From: Ruminococcaceae bacterium UBA6416
GTDB lineage: Bacteria; Bacillota; Clostridia; Oscillospirales; Acutalibacteraceae
Length of the DNA: 55,402 bases
Assembly: GCA_002438505.1 (NCBI GenBank)
Contig: DJPI01000055.1
Coordinates: 9,835 to 65,236 of the forward strand
Reading direction: 5' to 3'
In this document: positions 37,093 to 44,719 of the stretch, in pieces
Numbering within the stretch: position 1 is the stretch's first letter
How the letters are laid out: the number at the start of each line of letters is the position of its first letter
Made by a program: the position numbers and the translations under genes
The notes under the pieces: generated by a model
The model's input: only the letters and a program-made list of their open reading frames with translations
Told to the model about the DNA's origin: nothing
Database searches by the model: none

Positions 37093-38646
37093 TCAAACCT
37101 TCGGCAAAACTTTTTTTCTGAGCCTTTTATAAAGCGGCTCAAGGCGTTTATACATCTTTGAATAGACGTTCTTATAAATTTTCATATAAAGCTCATGGTT
37201 CTTCATGTCCGGCTCAAAGGTGCGCTTGATTTGAACCATGCTTTTTGTTGCCTCGTCATAATTTTTGAATTCGCCCGCTGCAACAAAAGCAACCATTGAC
37301 GAGCCAAGACCGCAGGCCTCGTGAGTTTGAATGCACCTGACGGGAAGCCCGGTCACGTCCGAAAGAATCTGGCAAACCGCCGGACTTTTTGAGCCGCCGC
37401 CGCCAACAAAAATTTCAGTGATTCTTTTTCCGGACTGCTTTTCCATCGTTTTGATTCCGTCCAAAAGCGCAAGGTCAATGCCTTCAATTATTGCGCGGTA
37501 AAAATGCTTTTTTGTGTGTGCGTCTGAAAAGCCCACCATTGCGCCTTTTGCAAGAGGATTGCTCATTCCCGCACGCCAATACGGCTGCAAAACAAGTCCG
37601 TTGCAGCCCGGCGGAATGTCATCAAGGTGATAGTCCAGAACGCGCTCAACTGACCAGCCCTTTTCCGCCGCTTCAAGCTTTTCCTCGGCGGCAAACTCCT
37701 TGACGAACCACGACACCATCCAGTATCCGCGGTAAATTTGAAACTCCGGGTTATACATATCGTTTGGCACGGCCGGATAAGCCGGAAGAAACTTCTGCGG
37801 CTCAAAGTAATCCTTAACCATCATCTGAACCGTTGCGGAGGTTCCGAACGAAACGGCGGCCTGGTGGTCTTTAAGAACGGAAAGGCCGAGCGTTTCACAG
37901 CCCTTGTCAGAGCCTGTTGCAATGAGCGGAAGTCCTTCCGGAATGCCAGTGAGCGCACTGACATCCTTTCCGATTCTTCCGATTGTTTCACCCGAGGGAA
38001 CAAGCTCGCAGAGCTTTTCCTGCGGAACATTGCAGACGCAGCGCGTGAGGTTGTTTTTGCTCATCCAGCGGCGGTTTTTATAATCGAACGGAACGTGACC
38101 GATCATGTTTGCGGCAGAATCACAAAGGCGGCCGGTGAGCTTGTAATTGAGATATGTCGGAAGCATAACATATTTTGCGGTTTTTTTCCATATCTCAGGC
38201 TCATTTTCCATAAGCCAGTTGCAAACGGAGTTTTTTGTTTGATCCTTAACGGTGTCCTCCATCTTGACAAGCCGGAACATGAGCTTCTTCAAAGGGCCGA
38301 ACTTTTCATCCTGCTTTGCCTGGCGTTCATCAAGCCAGATGATAATGTCACGCAAAGCGTTGTTCTTTTCATCAAGGCAGAGAACCGTGTCACGGATAAC
38401 GGTCAAGGTGACCGCAATGACGCTGCCGAGCTTTTCCTTGTTTCTTGCGCAAAGCTCCTTTGAAACGCGGCAGATTGCGTCAAAGTAAAAATCAGGCTGC
38501 TGCTCAACGTAGCCGGGACTTTTTGAAAGATACGGCGTTTCATAATTATACTGGCAAACATCCTCAAGCCGGCCTTTTTTGTCAACAAGCATTGCTCGCG
38601 TGCTCTGCGTGCCAACGTCAAAGGTCAGAACAAGTTTTTCAGGCAT
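37093..38646 (-). CDS. FGGY-family carbohydrate kinase, substrate unassigned
   Basis: A 517-residue sugar/polyol kinase with two actin-like domains. The N-terminal phosphate-1 loop is LTFDVGTQSTRAMLVD, the domain interface VIRDTVLCLDEKNNALRDII gives way to WLDERQ, and the FGGY ATP-binding signature and C-terminal part appear as ITEIFVGGGGSKSPAVCQIL. The C-terminal 60 residues are unusually basic (YKRLEPLYKRLRKKVLPKV). It is not a close match to glycerol kinase by motif (no DQGTTSSRA), so calling it GlpK would be wrong; a glycerol-like or C3-C5 polyol substrate fits the GlpA-like neighbours. It lies 23 bp after the DUF1667 gene and 48 bp before the AGPS-like oxidase. Confidence 0.9.
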   Translation of the reverse strand: MPEKLVLTFDVGTQSTRAMLVDKKGRLEDVCQYNYETPYLSKSPGYVEQQPDFYFDAICRVSKELCARNKEKLGSVIAVTLTVIRDTVLCLDEKNNALRDIIIWLDERQAKQDEKFGPLKKLMFRLVKMEDTVKDQTKNSVCNWLMENEPEIWKKTAKYVMLPTYLNYKLTGRLCDSAANMIGHVPFDYKNRRWMSKNNLTRCVCNVPQEKLCELVPSGETIGRIGKDVSALTGIPEGLPLIATGSDKGCETLGLSVLKDHQAAVSFGTSATVQMMVKDYFEPQKFLPAYPAVPNDMYNPEFQIYRGYWMVSWFVKEFAAEEKLEAAEKGWSVERVLDYHLDDIPPGCNGLVLQPYWRAGMSNPLAKGAMVGFSDAHTKKHFYRAIIEGIDLALLDGIKTMEKQSGKRITEIFVGGGGSKSPAVCQILSDVTGLPVRCIQTHEACGLGSSMVAFVAAGEFKNYDEATKSMVQIKRTFEPDMKNHELYMKIYKNVYSKMYKRLEPLYKRLRKKVLPKV

Positions 38647-38669
38647 TGGTGATTTCTCCTTTTTCTCCG

Positions 38670-39104
38670 TTATTCAGGCATTGATTTTTCTTCTTTTTGT
38701 TTTCTGCTTTTCCGGCTGTTTTTTTCGGTTTCATTTTCACCGTCCGGAAGCTCGCTCAAAACGCCGCTTGACGCAATAACGTCAACGCCGAGGGAGAGGA
38801 CGTTCTTGATGACAACGTCTCCCCTTTTGAGCCTTTTTTTGACCGTGACGCGGTTAATCTCCCCCATCACGTCAAAGATTTTTTCCTTCGGAATTTCCGC
38901 CGAAACTCTGACCGGAAGAACGGGAACGGAGCTGAACGCGGTTTTCACAACGGAGGAGATTGTGCGCTTCGGCGCGGTCATTTCATCCGTTGCAAAGGAT
39001 ACTCCCCTTTTGCACTTGTTTCCGGAAACGGAAATTCCGGTTCCGGTTTCCGTAATTTCAAGCTCGCAGCTGTTTGGGCAAACAATGCAGACCAACTTTT
39101 TCAT
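38670..39104 (-). CDS. DUF1667 cysteine-motif protein
   Basis: A 144-residue protein of the DUF1667 family. The N-terminal KKLVCIVCPNSCELEI (CxxCPxxC) with a later GNKCKRGVSFA supplies four cysteines, probably for a metal or iron-sulfur site. The middle strand set (RTISSVVKTAFSSVPVLPVR) resembles molybdopterin-oxidoreductase-type substrate lids. The C-terminus is charged and low complexity (ENETEKNSRKSRKQKEEK). In clostridia this family is encoded next to GlpA-like and FAD oxidoreductase genes and may be the small electron-transfer subunit of an anaerobic glycerol-3-phosphate dehydrogenase complex; that is inference from context. Its ATG overlaps the preceding stop codon by four bases (ATGA). 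Confidence 0.88.
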   Translation of the reverse strand: MKKLVCIVCPNSCELEITETGTGISVSGNKCKRGVSFATDEMTAPKRTISSVVKTAFSSVPVLPVRVSAEIPKEKIFDVMGEINRVTVKKRLKRGDVVIKNVLSLGVDVIASSGVLSELPDGENETEKNSRKSRKQKEEKSMPE

Positions 39105-40360
39105 TTTTTCTCGCCCTCCAGTATTACGGATATTTTGTCGTTTTCTTTGAGCTTCTCATTGGAGAGGTCAAGAACAAGCCTTTCCATCTCCGGCGGACGC
39201 AGGAACGGATACATCCTTTCCTTGACCGTTTTTCCGTTCACTTTGAAGGTGAGCTTGCATTTATCAAGAACATCGCGGCTTCTGAAGTAGAAGCAGACTT
39301 CTTTCATATCCTTTGAAAGGTCAATTCTCTGCGGAACAATGTATGCAATGTTTTCATCCGGAGCAGCAAAGGCAAGCTTTCCTGCCGCGCCGTCATATGC
39401 GCAAGCACCGTCCGCAGCAGTGACCGCGCTTTCGGAAACATAGTCAACAAGGTCATTGACGTGCAGCGCATTGCCGCAGCTGAACACTCCGGGAACGCTC
39501 GTCATCAGGCTTTGGTCGCAGAGAGGGCCTTTTGTTTTCAGGTCAATTTCAACCGAAAGGCGCTCGGCAAGCTCGTTTTCCGGAATGAGTCCAACGGAAA
39601 GGATGAGTCCATCGCATTCAACAAAGCTTTGCGTTCCCTCAATGGGGCGCATTTTTTCATCAACCTTTGAAATTTCAACGCCGGTGAGCCTGTCCTCGCC
39701 GAACACCCTTGTCACCGTATGGGAGAGATAAAGCGGAATGTTATAATCATGCAGACACTGATGAATGTTCCTTGTCAGGCCGGACGGGGTGCTCTTCGCC
39801 TCATAAACACCAAGAACCTTTGCGCCCTCAAGGGTGAGTCTGCGCGCCATGATGAGGCCGACATCACCCGAACCCAGAATTACGCACTTTTTGGTTGGAA
39901 GAAAGCCGAGCAGATTCGTGAGGTTTTGCGCCGTTCCGGCGGTGAAAACACCGGCCGGTCTTGTTCCGTGGATATTGACCTGCTTTGCGGTCCTTTCACG
40001 GCAGCCGGTTGCAAGAATGAGCGTTTTTGCCTGAACGCAGGAAACGCCGCTGCGGCTCACGAGCGTAAGCTCAAAAAGCCCGTCCTGCTTTTTTATGTCT
40101 GTGACAAAGGTGAGCGTTGTCACGTCACACTTTGTCTCTTTGAGCATATCAATATATCTTTCGGCATATTCGGGGCCGGAAAGCTTTTCCTGAAAGCGGA
40201 TGAGACCGAAGCCGTCATGAATGCACTGCTTGAGAATTCCGCCGAGCCTCGCCTCGCGTTCAACAAGGAGAACGCTTTTTCCCCTTTCATCGCATCTCAC
40301 CGCGGCGGCAAGTCCGGCCGGACCTGCGCCGATGATAACAACGTCATAAAGAGCTTTCAT
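39101..40360 (-). CDS. FAD/NAD(P)-dependent oxidoreductase, GlpA-partner type
   Basis: A 419-residue two-dinucleotide flavoprotein. The FAD motif is DVVIIGAGPAGLAAAVRCDE at the N-terminus, TLILATGCRERTAKQV is the conserved ATG stretch and CVILGSGDVGLIMARRLTLE is the NAD(P)-binding Rossmann motif. The FAD-closing GVFSCGNALHVNDLVD is late in the protein. It resembles the NADH:acceptor-like component found with GlpA and DUF1667 proteins in anaerobes, passing electrons between the glycerol-3-phosphate site and NAD(P) or another carrier. The start at 40360 lies one base after the GlpA-like stop; a longer frame overlapping that gene is rejected. No disulfide CxxC of the thioredoxin-reductase kind is present. 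Confidence 0.92.
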   Translation of the reverse strand: MKALYDVVIIGAGPAGLAAAVRCDERGKSVLLVEREARLGGILKQCIHDGFGLIRFQEKLSGPEYAERYIDMLKETKCDVTTLTFVTDIKKQDGLFELTLVSRSGVSCVQAKTLILATGCRERTAKQVNIHGTRPAGVFTAGTAQNLTNLLGFLPTKKCVILGSGDVGLIMARRLTLEGAKVLGVYEAKSTPSGLTRNIHQCLHDYNIPLYLSHTVTRVFGEDRLTGVEISKVDEKMRPIEGTQSFVECDGLILSVGLIPENELAERLSVEIDLKTKGPLCDQSLMTSVPGVFSCGNALHVNDLVDYVSESAVTAADGACAYDGAAGKLAFAAPDENIAYIVPQRIDLSKDMKEVCFYFRSRDVLDKCKLTFKVNGKTVKERMYPFLRPPEMERLVLDLSNEKLKENDKISVILEGEKK

Positions 40361-40361
40361 C

Positions 40362-42077
40362 TCACTTGCCCTCCTTTGTTTCGCCGAAAACGATAACGGA
40401 TTCGCTGCTGCTTTTGCGTACCTCAGAAAGAGGAACGCCCAAAAATTCGGCAATAATTTTCATCACAACCGGCGAGCAAAAGCCGCCTTGGCACCTGCCC
40501 ATTCCGGCACGGACGCGCTTTTTCACGCCGTCAACGGTCGGAACGCAAATCGGTGAGCGCAGTGCGTCAAGAATTTCTCCGCGGCTGATTTCCTCGCAGC
40601 GGCAAACAATCTCTCCGTAATCGGGGTTCTTTTTGATGAGCGCGGCTCTTTCCTTTGCGTCCATGTCACGCAGATGAGGAATCGGGTTTCTGTGGGGATT
40701 AAAGCTGTTGTTGCGCTGAGGCTTAATTCCGTAGCAATAAAGAAGCTGCAAGGCCATTTTTTCAATGTCAAGCGCAACAACGGGAGCCGTTGTGAGTCCC
40801 GGAGACTGAATTGCGGCGCAGTGAATGAGGTTGTGAGCCTCCCGTCCCCTTTCAATGATGAAGTCCTCCTCAAACGAGGGGGCGCGAACACCCGTAAAAT
40901 AGGTTATGATGTCCGAACGCCTGAGCTTGTCTGTTGCGCCCTGCTGCTTGTTAAAAACATTGGTGATGCTTTCCGGGTTTGTTGCGGTGTTCTCTTTTTC
41001 AAAGGTTTCAACCGCATCCGGACCGACAAGAAGATTGTGATGAACGGTGTGAAGAATTCCGCCGCCCTTTGTGTGTCCGGCGCTTTTTTGGAGCGTTTTG
41101 ATTGTCACAACAGAATGAACAAACGCTCCGGCCTTGGTGTCAAGAATGCTGTTTGTTCCGCGTCTCGGGTGAATTGAAAAGAACCTGTCTCCGGCCATTT
41201 CGGCAATATCGTCCGCAAAAACTCCGGCGGCATTGATAACGATTTTCGGATAGACCGTTCCGCGGTTGGTTTTGACGGAAAGAATTTCTCCGTTTTTGGT
41301 TTTCATTGAAAGGACGGCCGTATTGAGGCTGATTTTTGCACCGTTTTGAACCGCGTTTTCCGCGTATGCAATCGTGAGCGAATAAGGACAGACGCAGCCC
41401 GCTGACGGGTTATAAAGGGCAAACTCAAAGTTTTTATTGAGATTCGGTTCAGCTTTAAAAAGCTCTTCTTTTGAAATTACTCTTGTGTCCGCAACGCCGT
41501 CAACAAGCCTGCGCTTTGCGGCATAAGCTTCAACAAAGGGCTTAAGCTGCTTTTGGGTGAAGCCGACATACTGGCCGCAGCGCGAAAACGGAACACCAAG
41601 ATCGCGGCAGACATCGCCGTAAACCTTGTTGCCCCAAAGAACATAGTGCTGCTTGAGACTGCCCTTTGAAAGGTCAACACCGGGGTGAACCTCACCGTCA
41701 TTGCGTCCGGAGGCGCCCAGAGCAAGGTCGCACTCCTTTTCAAGAAGGAGAATATCAAGCTTCCATTTTGAAAGCTCCCTTGCGATTGAAACGCCGGAGA
41801 TTCCTCCGCCGATGATGAGCACGTCCGCCCTTTTTCCGTCAAGCGCGTTATCGCAAAGTGATGGCAGGCGCATTTTTGGAACCGCGGCGCCGGTGAATTT
41901 AATGTTGTTAACAACGTGAACGTCCTTTTTGCCGGTAACGGCCATCTGACACGCGGCAATGATGCCGTCCCATGTGTTCCATTCTCCGGTCATGACGCGC
42001 ATCCGGTTTTTATCGGTGAACTGAATTTTTCCGCCGTAGCGTTCATCCAGCTTTTTTTTCAGCAATCTTTCATTCAT
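40362..42077 (-). CDS. GlpA-like FAD-dependent glycerol-3-phosphate dehydrogenase
   Basis: A 571-residue protein. After about 80 residues unlike GlpA (with TDKNRMRVMTGEW), a DAO-fold domain begins with the FAD motif ADVLIIGGGISGVSIARELS. It continues with SGRNDGEVHPGVDLSKGSL, YCGQ-like FSRCGQYVGFT and VINAAGVFADDIAEMAGD. The C-terminus is a BFD-like 2Fe-2S domain: EIVCRCEEISRGEILDALRS, then RAGMGRCQGGFCSPVV. This is the layout of anaerobic GlpA, which oxidises sn-glycerol 3-phosphate to dihydroxyacetone phosphate. It heads the operon behind a consensus promoter. The extra N-terminal segment is unusual and might be a separate small domain. The ribosome site is weak; ATG 42073 is an alternative start. 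Confidence 0.88.
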   Translation of the reverse strand: MNERLLKKKLDERYGGKIQFTDKNRMRVMTGEWNTWDGIIAACQMAVTGKKDVHVVNNIKFTGAAVPKMRLPSLCDNALDGKRADVLIIGGGISGVSIARELSKWKLDILLLEKECDLALGASGRNDGEVHPGVDLSKGSLKQHYVLWGNKVYGDVCRDLGVPFSRCGQYVGFTQKQLKPFVEAYAAKRRLVDGVADTRVISKEELFKAEPNLNKNFEFALYNPSAGCVCPYSLTIAYAENAVQNGAKISLNTAVLSMKTKNGEILSVKTNRGTVYPKIVINAAGVFADDIAEMAGDRFFSIHPRRGTNSILDTKAGAFVHSVVTIKTLQKSAGHTKGGGILHTVHHNLLVGPDAVETFEKENTATNPESITNVFNKQQGATDKLRRSDIITYFTGVRAPSFEEDFIIERGREAHNLIHCAAIQSPGLTTAPVVALDIEKMALQLLYCYGIKPQRNNSFNPHRNPIPHLRDMDAKERAALIKKNPDYGEIVCRCEEISRGEILDALRSPICVPTVDGVKKRVRAGMGRCQGGFCSPVVMKIIAEFLGVPLSEVRKSSSESVIVFGETKEGK

Positions 42078-42134
42078 TTTAAAAACCCCGCAACAGTTTT
42101 ACTGACAGGCTGCCCAAGGCAAGCCCTTATGGTG

Positions 42135-42163
42135 ATTGTACACCAAATTACAAGAGATGTCAA
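42135..42163 (-). promoter_or_regulatory. Promoter of the GlpA-like/FGGY operon
   Basis: Minus-strand TTGACA (42163-42158), a 17-bp spacer and TACAAT (42140-42135). The roughly 55-nt leader has a GGCTTGCC/GGGCAGCC hairpin. Confidence 0.82.
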
Positions 42164-42225
42164 AATAAAATTTGTTAAAATTGGATATGTCTTCCTTATA
42201 CGGATTGACGCTTAATTTTGGGCGC

Positions 42226-42255
42226 AAAAAAACGGAGCCGTTTTTAAAGGCTCCG
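42226..42255 (-). terminator. Terminator at the end of the yab/divIC cluster
   Basis: CGGAGCC (42233-42239) and GGCTCCG (42249-42255). On the minus strand seven T follow, 30 bp after the stop of the S1-domain gene. Confidence 0.88.
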
Positions 42256-42284
42256 CAAAAAAAATTCGGAAAAAATTTGAATTA

Positions 42285-42740
42285 TCAGTTACCGCGGCCG
42301 CGTCTTGAATATCCGCCGCCGTGTTTTGATTCACCGGCACGCTTGAGATCGGTGATTTTTTCATCGCTGACCTGCTTAAAGCGAGCCATCATGTCCTCAA
42401 AGGACATTGTTGAGGGGTCTTTTTTCTCCGGCTGACCCTGCCAAACATTCGCAGGGCGCGGGCGCTGCGGACGGTCACGGCGAACGGGTCTTTGGTCGCG
42501 CTGCTGTTCCTCGGGCATAGCCTTTTTAATGGAGAGGCTGATTTTTCCGTCATTGATGCCGATGATCTTGACCTTGACAACCTGACCCTCGGTGAGATGA
42601 TCCTTAATCTCTTTGACGAATTCATTTGAAACCTCGGAGATATGAACCATTCCGCTCTTGCCCTCCGGAAGGCTGACAAAAGCTCCGAACGAGGTGAGCC
42701 CCGTGACTTTTCCCTCAACAATTTGACCGATTTCAAGCAT
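42285..42740 (-). CDS. yabR: S1 RNA-binding domain protein (YabR/GSP13-like)
   Basis: A 151-residue protein with one S1 OB-fold domain in residues 1-75: IGQIVEGKVTGLTSFGAFVS, GKSGMVHISEVSNEFVKEI and GQVVKVKIIGINDGKISLS. The remaining half is a disordered, Arg/Pro/Gln-rich tail (QRDQRPVRRDRPQRPRP) ending GGGYSRRGRGN, which probably adds RNA or ribosome affinity. YabR-type proteins are small ribosome- or RNA-associated proteins. It is the last gene of the spoVB-mazG-hup-rqcP-yabP-yabQ-divIC series, the same final position as yabR in Bacillus subtilis, 23 bp after divIC. Confidence 0.92.
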   Translation of the reverse strand: MLEIGQIVEGKVTGLTSFGAFVSLPEGKSGMVHISEVSNEFVKEIKDHLTEGQVVKVKIIGINDGKISLSIKKAMPEEQQRDQRPVRRDRPQRPRPANVWQGQPEKKDPSTMSFEDMMARFKQVSDEKITDLKRAGESKHGGGYSRRGRGN

Positions 42741-42763
42741 AGAAAGCTGTTTCCTCCTGCGTT

Positions 42764-43084
42764 TTAATTTCCAAACGATGAATCATAGAAAACACGCTCG
42801 CCGGGCTTGGCGTAACCATACTGCTCACGCGCAATTTTTTCATAGTATTCATCATGATTTTTATCTTCAAGGAAGCGTTCAAGCTCCTCGTTTTCATTTT
42901 TAACTTCCTCACACTGCGCGTTCAGGCGCGAAACTTCAGCGTTGTTGTCAGCGGCGCGGGAATAATTGACAATGCAGCCGACAACGGCAAGGCACACAAA
43001 GGAGAACACAGCAATGAAAAGGATGACGCTGTGCTTCTGAACTTTTTTTGTTTTCTTCGCCGGAACAAACTGTTTAACGGCCAA
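42764..43084 (-). CDS. divIC: FtsB/DivIC-family cell-division protein
   Basis: A 106-residue bitopic protein. It has a basic cytoplasmic N-terminus (KQFVPAKKTKKVQKHS), one membrane helix (about 21-41, VILFIAVFSFVCLAVVGCIV), an extracellular leucine-zipper-like coiled coil (NNAEVSRLNAQCEEVKNENE, then ELERF) and the conserved FtsB/DivIC end YEKIAREQYGYAKPGERVFY. With DivIB/FtsQ and FtsL it controls septal peptidoglycan synthesis. The start is a TTG at 43084, with AAGGAG ten bases upstream. Its place between yabQ and yabR matches Bacillus subtilis. Confidence 0.92.
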   Translation of the reverse strand: MAVKQFVPAKKTKKVQKHSVILFIAVFSFVCLAVVGCIVNYSRAADNNAEVSRLNAQCEEVKNENEELERFLEDKNHDEYYEKIAREQYGYAKPGERVFYDSSFGN

Positions 43085-43179
43085 AGCGGTTCAGCTCCTT
43101 AAAAATCAAAATAAGCTTAATATAAAAAGTCCTCTGTAATTTCCAAAAAGCATTAAAGCTTCGGCATTACACACATTTA

Positions 43180-43710
43180 TTATAATGATTTTTTATGTTT
43201 TTTCAAGTGTTTTTTCCGCATATTCTCAGGTTTTTGAACTTTTTTTTGGCGCTTTTTTTCCTTTTTCTTTTCCGTTGGCGGCTTCTTCTGTTTCCTTTGC
43301 GCTTTTTTCCACTCAAAAAGCTTCTCAGTGGCCTTTGAAAGCTTTTTTGAAAGATATATAAACGGAGCCGAAACAAGCGAAATAACCCTTGAAAAACCGG
43401 CACTGAGCGCACCGAAAACCCTTTTGACCGCCCTGTCCGCCGTCAGGAAAAAAGCCGCCGCGCCAAGCGCGGACGCAAAAATCAAATTAAGTCTGACATT
43501 TCCGTCGGCATAAACCAAAAGAAAAACAAACATCAAAATTGTCACGGCAACCGAAAACAAAAAGTCCTGAAGAAAAAGCGCACGTTTTCCCTTTGAAAAA
43601 AGGCTGCGCAAAAGTTCAACAACGCGGAAGAGAAACCCGGCAAGAAAGCCGAAAGCAAAAAACAGCAAAAAATTAGTAAGCTGCTGCGGCAGCGGCTCAA
43701 GATAATTCAT
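43180..43710 (-). CDS. yabQ: Spore cortex biosynthesis protein YabQ
   Basis: A 176-residue membrane protein: LPQQLTNFLLFFAFGFLAGF is followed by two or three more hydrophobic helices (LFLQDFLFSVAVTILMFVFL; GAAAFFLTADRA) and a very basic cytoplasmic tail (EWKKAQRKQKKPPTEKKKEK onward). YabQ is a mother-cell protein needed for cortex formation in Bacillus subtilis. The gene overlaps yabP by four bases (ATGA), so the two are translated together. Sequence conservation in the family is low, so the call relies on the hydrophobic pattern plus its position in the cluster. Confidence 0.85.
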   Translation of the reverse strand: MNYLEPLPQQLTNFLLFFAFGFLAGFLFRVVELLRSLFSKGKRALFLQDFLFSVAVTILMFVFLLVYADGNVRLNLIFASALGAAAFFLTADRAVKRVFGALSAGFSRVISLVSAPFIYLSKKLSKATEKLFEWKKAQRKQKKPPTEKKKEKKRQKKVQKPENMRKKHLKKHKKSL

Positions 43711-43985
43711 CGGAACATTTTTCCGAAAAAGCCGGTGCTTTTCGGCGCCTGGTCAATATATGTCATTGAAACAATGTTCCCCTCAATCGTCAGCTCTCCG
43801 TTTTCCGTGTTGAGCTTGTTGATGTGAAGCTGGGTGCCGGTAACGGTCAGCTCACCGGCGCAGGTATAAGCAAGGACGGTTGATTCATCAAAGGAATCAA
43901 CGTCCGTAACGCCGGTCATCCTGAGCTTTTTTCTGTCCTCAAGAATAAGGTTGTGCGGCTCGGTTTTAACAATCTCATCCTGCAT
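43707..43985 (-). CDS. yabP: Sporulation protein YabP
   Basis: A 92-residue beta-rich protein of the YabP/YqfC family: EPHNLILEDRKKLRMTGVTD at the start, VDSFDESTVLAYTCAGELTV and GTQLHINKLNTENGELTIEG with the end SMTYID. YabP localises to the spore surface and helps recruit coat and cortex factors during sporulation. The start is the ATG at 43985 with AGGGAGG about nine bases upstream; the TTG six codons earlier overlaps that ribosome site. It is followed by the overlapping yabQ gene. Confidence 0.92.
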   Translation of the reverse strand: MQDEIVKTEPHNLILEDRKKLRMTGVTDVDSFDESTVLAYTCAGELTVTGTQLHINKLNTENGELTIEGNIVSMTYIDQAPKSTGFFGKMFR

Positions 43986-44049
43986 TGAAAGCGCCTCCCT
44001 CAAAAAACCATATGGTAATTCATATGAACGAAAGGCGGCAGATATGCAA

Positions 44050-44289
44050 TCAGAGGATTTTATACATTTGCGCGGCGTTGTCCTTTGTTGCGTATTCGTT
44101 CACGGCAAGAACCTCGGCCTTTATTTTGTTTTCGCCCATTTGAATTTCAATAATGTCTCCTGTTTTAACATCGTATGAAGCGCGGGCAACCTTTCCGTTG
44201 ACCGAAACGTGCTTTGCATCGCAAACCTCGTTTGCAACGGTGCGCCTTTTGATAAGACGCGAAACCTTCAGATATTTGTCAAGTCTCAT
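44050..44289 (-). CDS. rqcP: S4-domain ribosome quality-control factor RqcP (YabO)
   Basis: A 79-residue single S4 RNA-binding domain: MRLDKYLKVSRLIKRRTVAN, then EVCDAKHVSVNGKVARASYD and VKTGDIIEIQM. RqcP binds 23S rRNA helix 69 on stalled 50S subunits and works with RqcH to add alanine tails to stuck nascent chains; in Bacillus it was called YabO. The length and the position just upstream of yabP match that gene. GGAAAGG precedes the ATG. Confidence 0.95.
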   Translation of the reverse strand: MRLDKYLKVSRLIKRRTVANEVCDAKHVSVNGKVARASYDVKTGDIIEIQMGENKIKAEVLAVNEYATKDNAAQMYKIL

Positions 44290-44330
44290 GAGAAGCCTTT
44301 CCTTTCTTTTTTCAGCGGAGGATTAAGAAG

Positions 44331-44359
44331 AAATCGGGCTGCAAAACGCAACCCGATTT
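44331..44359 (-). terminator. Hairpin after hup
   Basis: AAATCGGGCTGC (44331-44342) and GCAACCCGATTT (44348-44359), one mismatch. The minus-strand tail CTTCTTAATCC is T-poor, so termination may be partial, letting some transcripts continue into rqcP while hup mRNA is abundant. Confidence 0.65.
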
Positions 44360-44372
44360 TGAATTAAGCAAC

Positions 44373-44645
44373 TTACTTAACAGCGTTTTTGAGAGCTGCG
44401 CCGGCCTTAAAGGACGGAATTTTTGAAGCAGCAATTTCAACAGCCTCGCCGGTTCTGGGGTTATGGCCAACTCTTGCGGCTCTTTCCTTAACTTCAAAGG
44501 TTCCAAAGCCGATGAGCTGAACCTTGTCACCGCTTGCAAGTGCATCTTCAACTGCGCCGAAAACAGCGGCAACAGCCTTTTCTGCGTCTTTCTTGGAAAT
44601 TTCGGCCTTTGCTGCAACGGCAGCAACCAATTCGGTTTTATTCAT
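44373..44645 (-). CDS. hup: HU-family DNA-binding protein
   Basis: A 90-residue histone-like protein: MNKTELVAAVAAKAEISKKD at the start, the helix pair followed by VQLIGFGTFEVKERAARVGH with NPRTGEAVEI, which is the DNA-gripping beta arm, and PSFKAGAALKNAVK at the end. HU dimers bend and compact DNA. In Clostridia hup commonly sits between mazG and yabO, as here, which differs from the Bacillus order only by this insertion. The start is ATG 44645 with GGAGG seven bases upstream. Confidence 0.97.
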   Translation of the reverse strand: MNKTELVAAVAAKAEISKKDAEKAVAAVFGAVEDALASGDKVQLIGFGTFEVKERAARVGHNPRTGEAVEIAASKIPSFKAGAALKNAVK

Positions 44646-44719
44646 TTGTGAATCCTCCAAAAATATATTTTCCACAAGTCCGCGGTGCAGTTTGCAGCGC
44701 GTCTTAATTGGATTAAAAA

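Noticed and set aside
37093..38646. Glycerol kinase GlpK
   Set aside because: FGGY fold is clear but the glycerol-kinase signature at the N-terminus is missing. The substrate is left open.
43707..44003. Longer YabP starting at a TTG
   Set aside because: The TTG lies in the ribosome site of the downstream ATG (43985), which has correct spacing.
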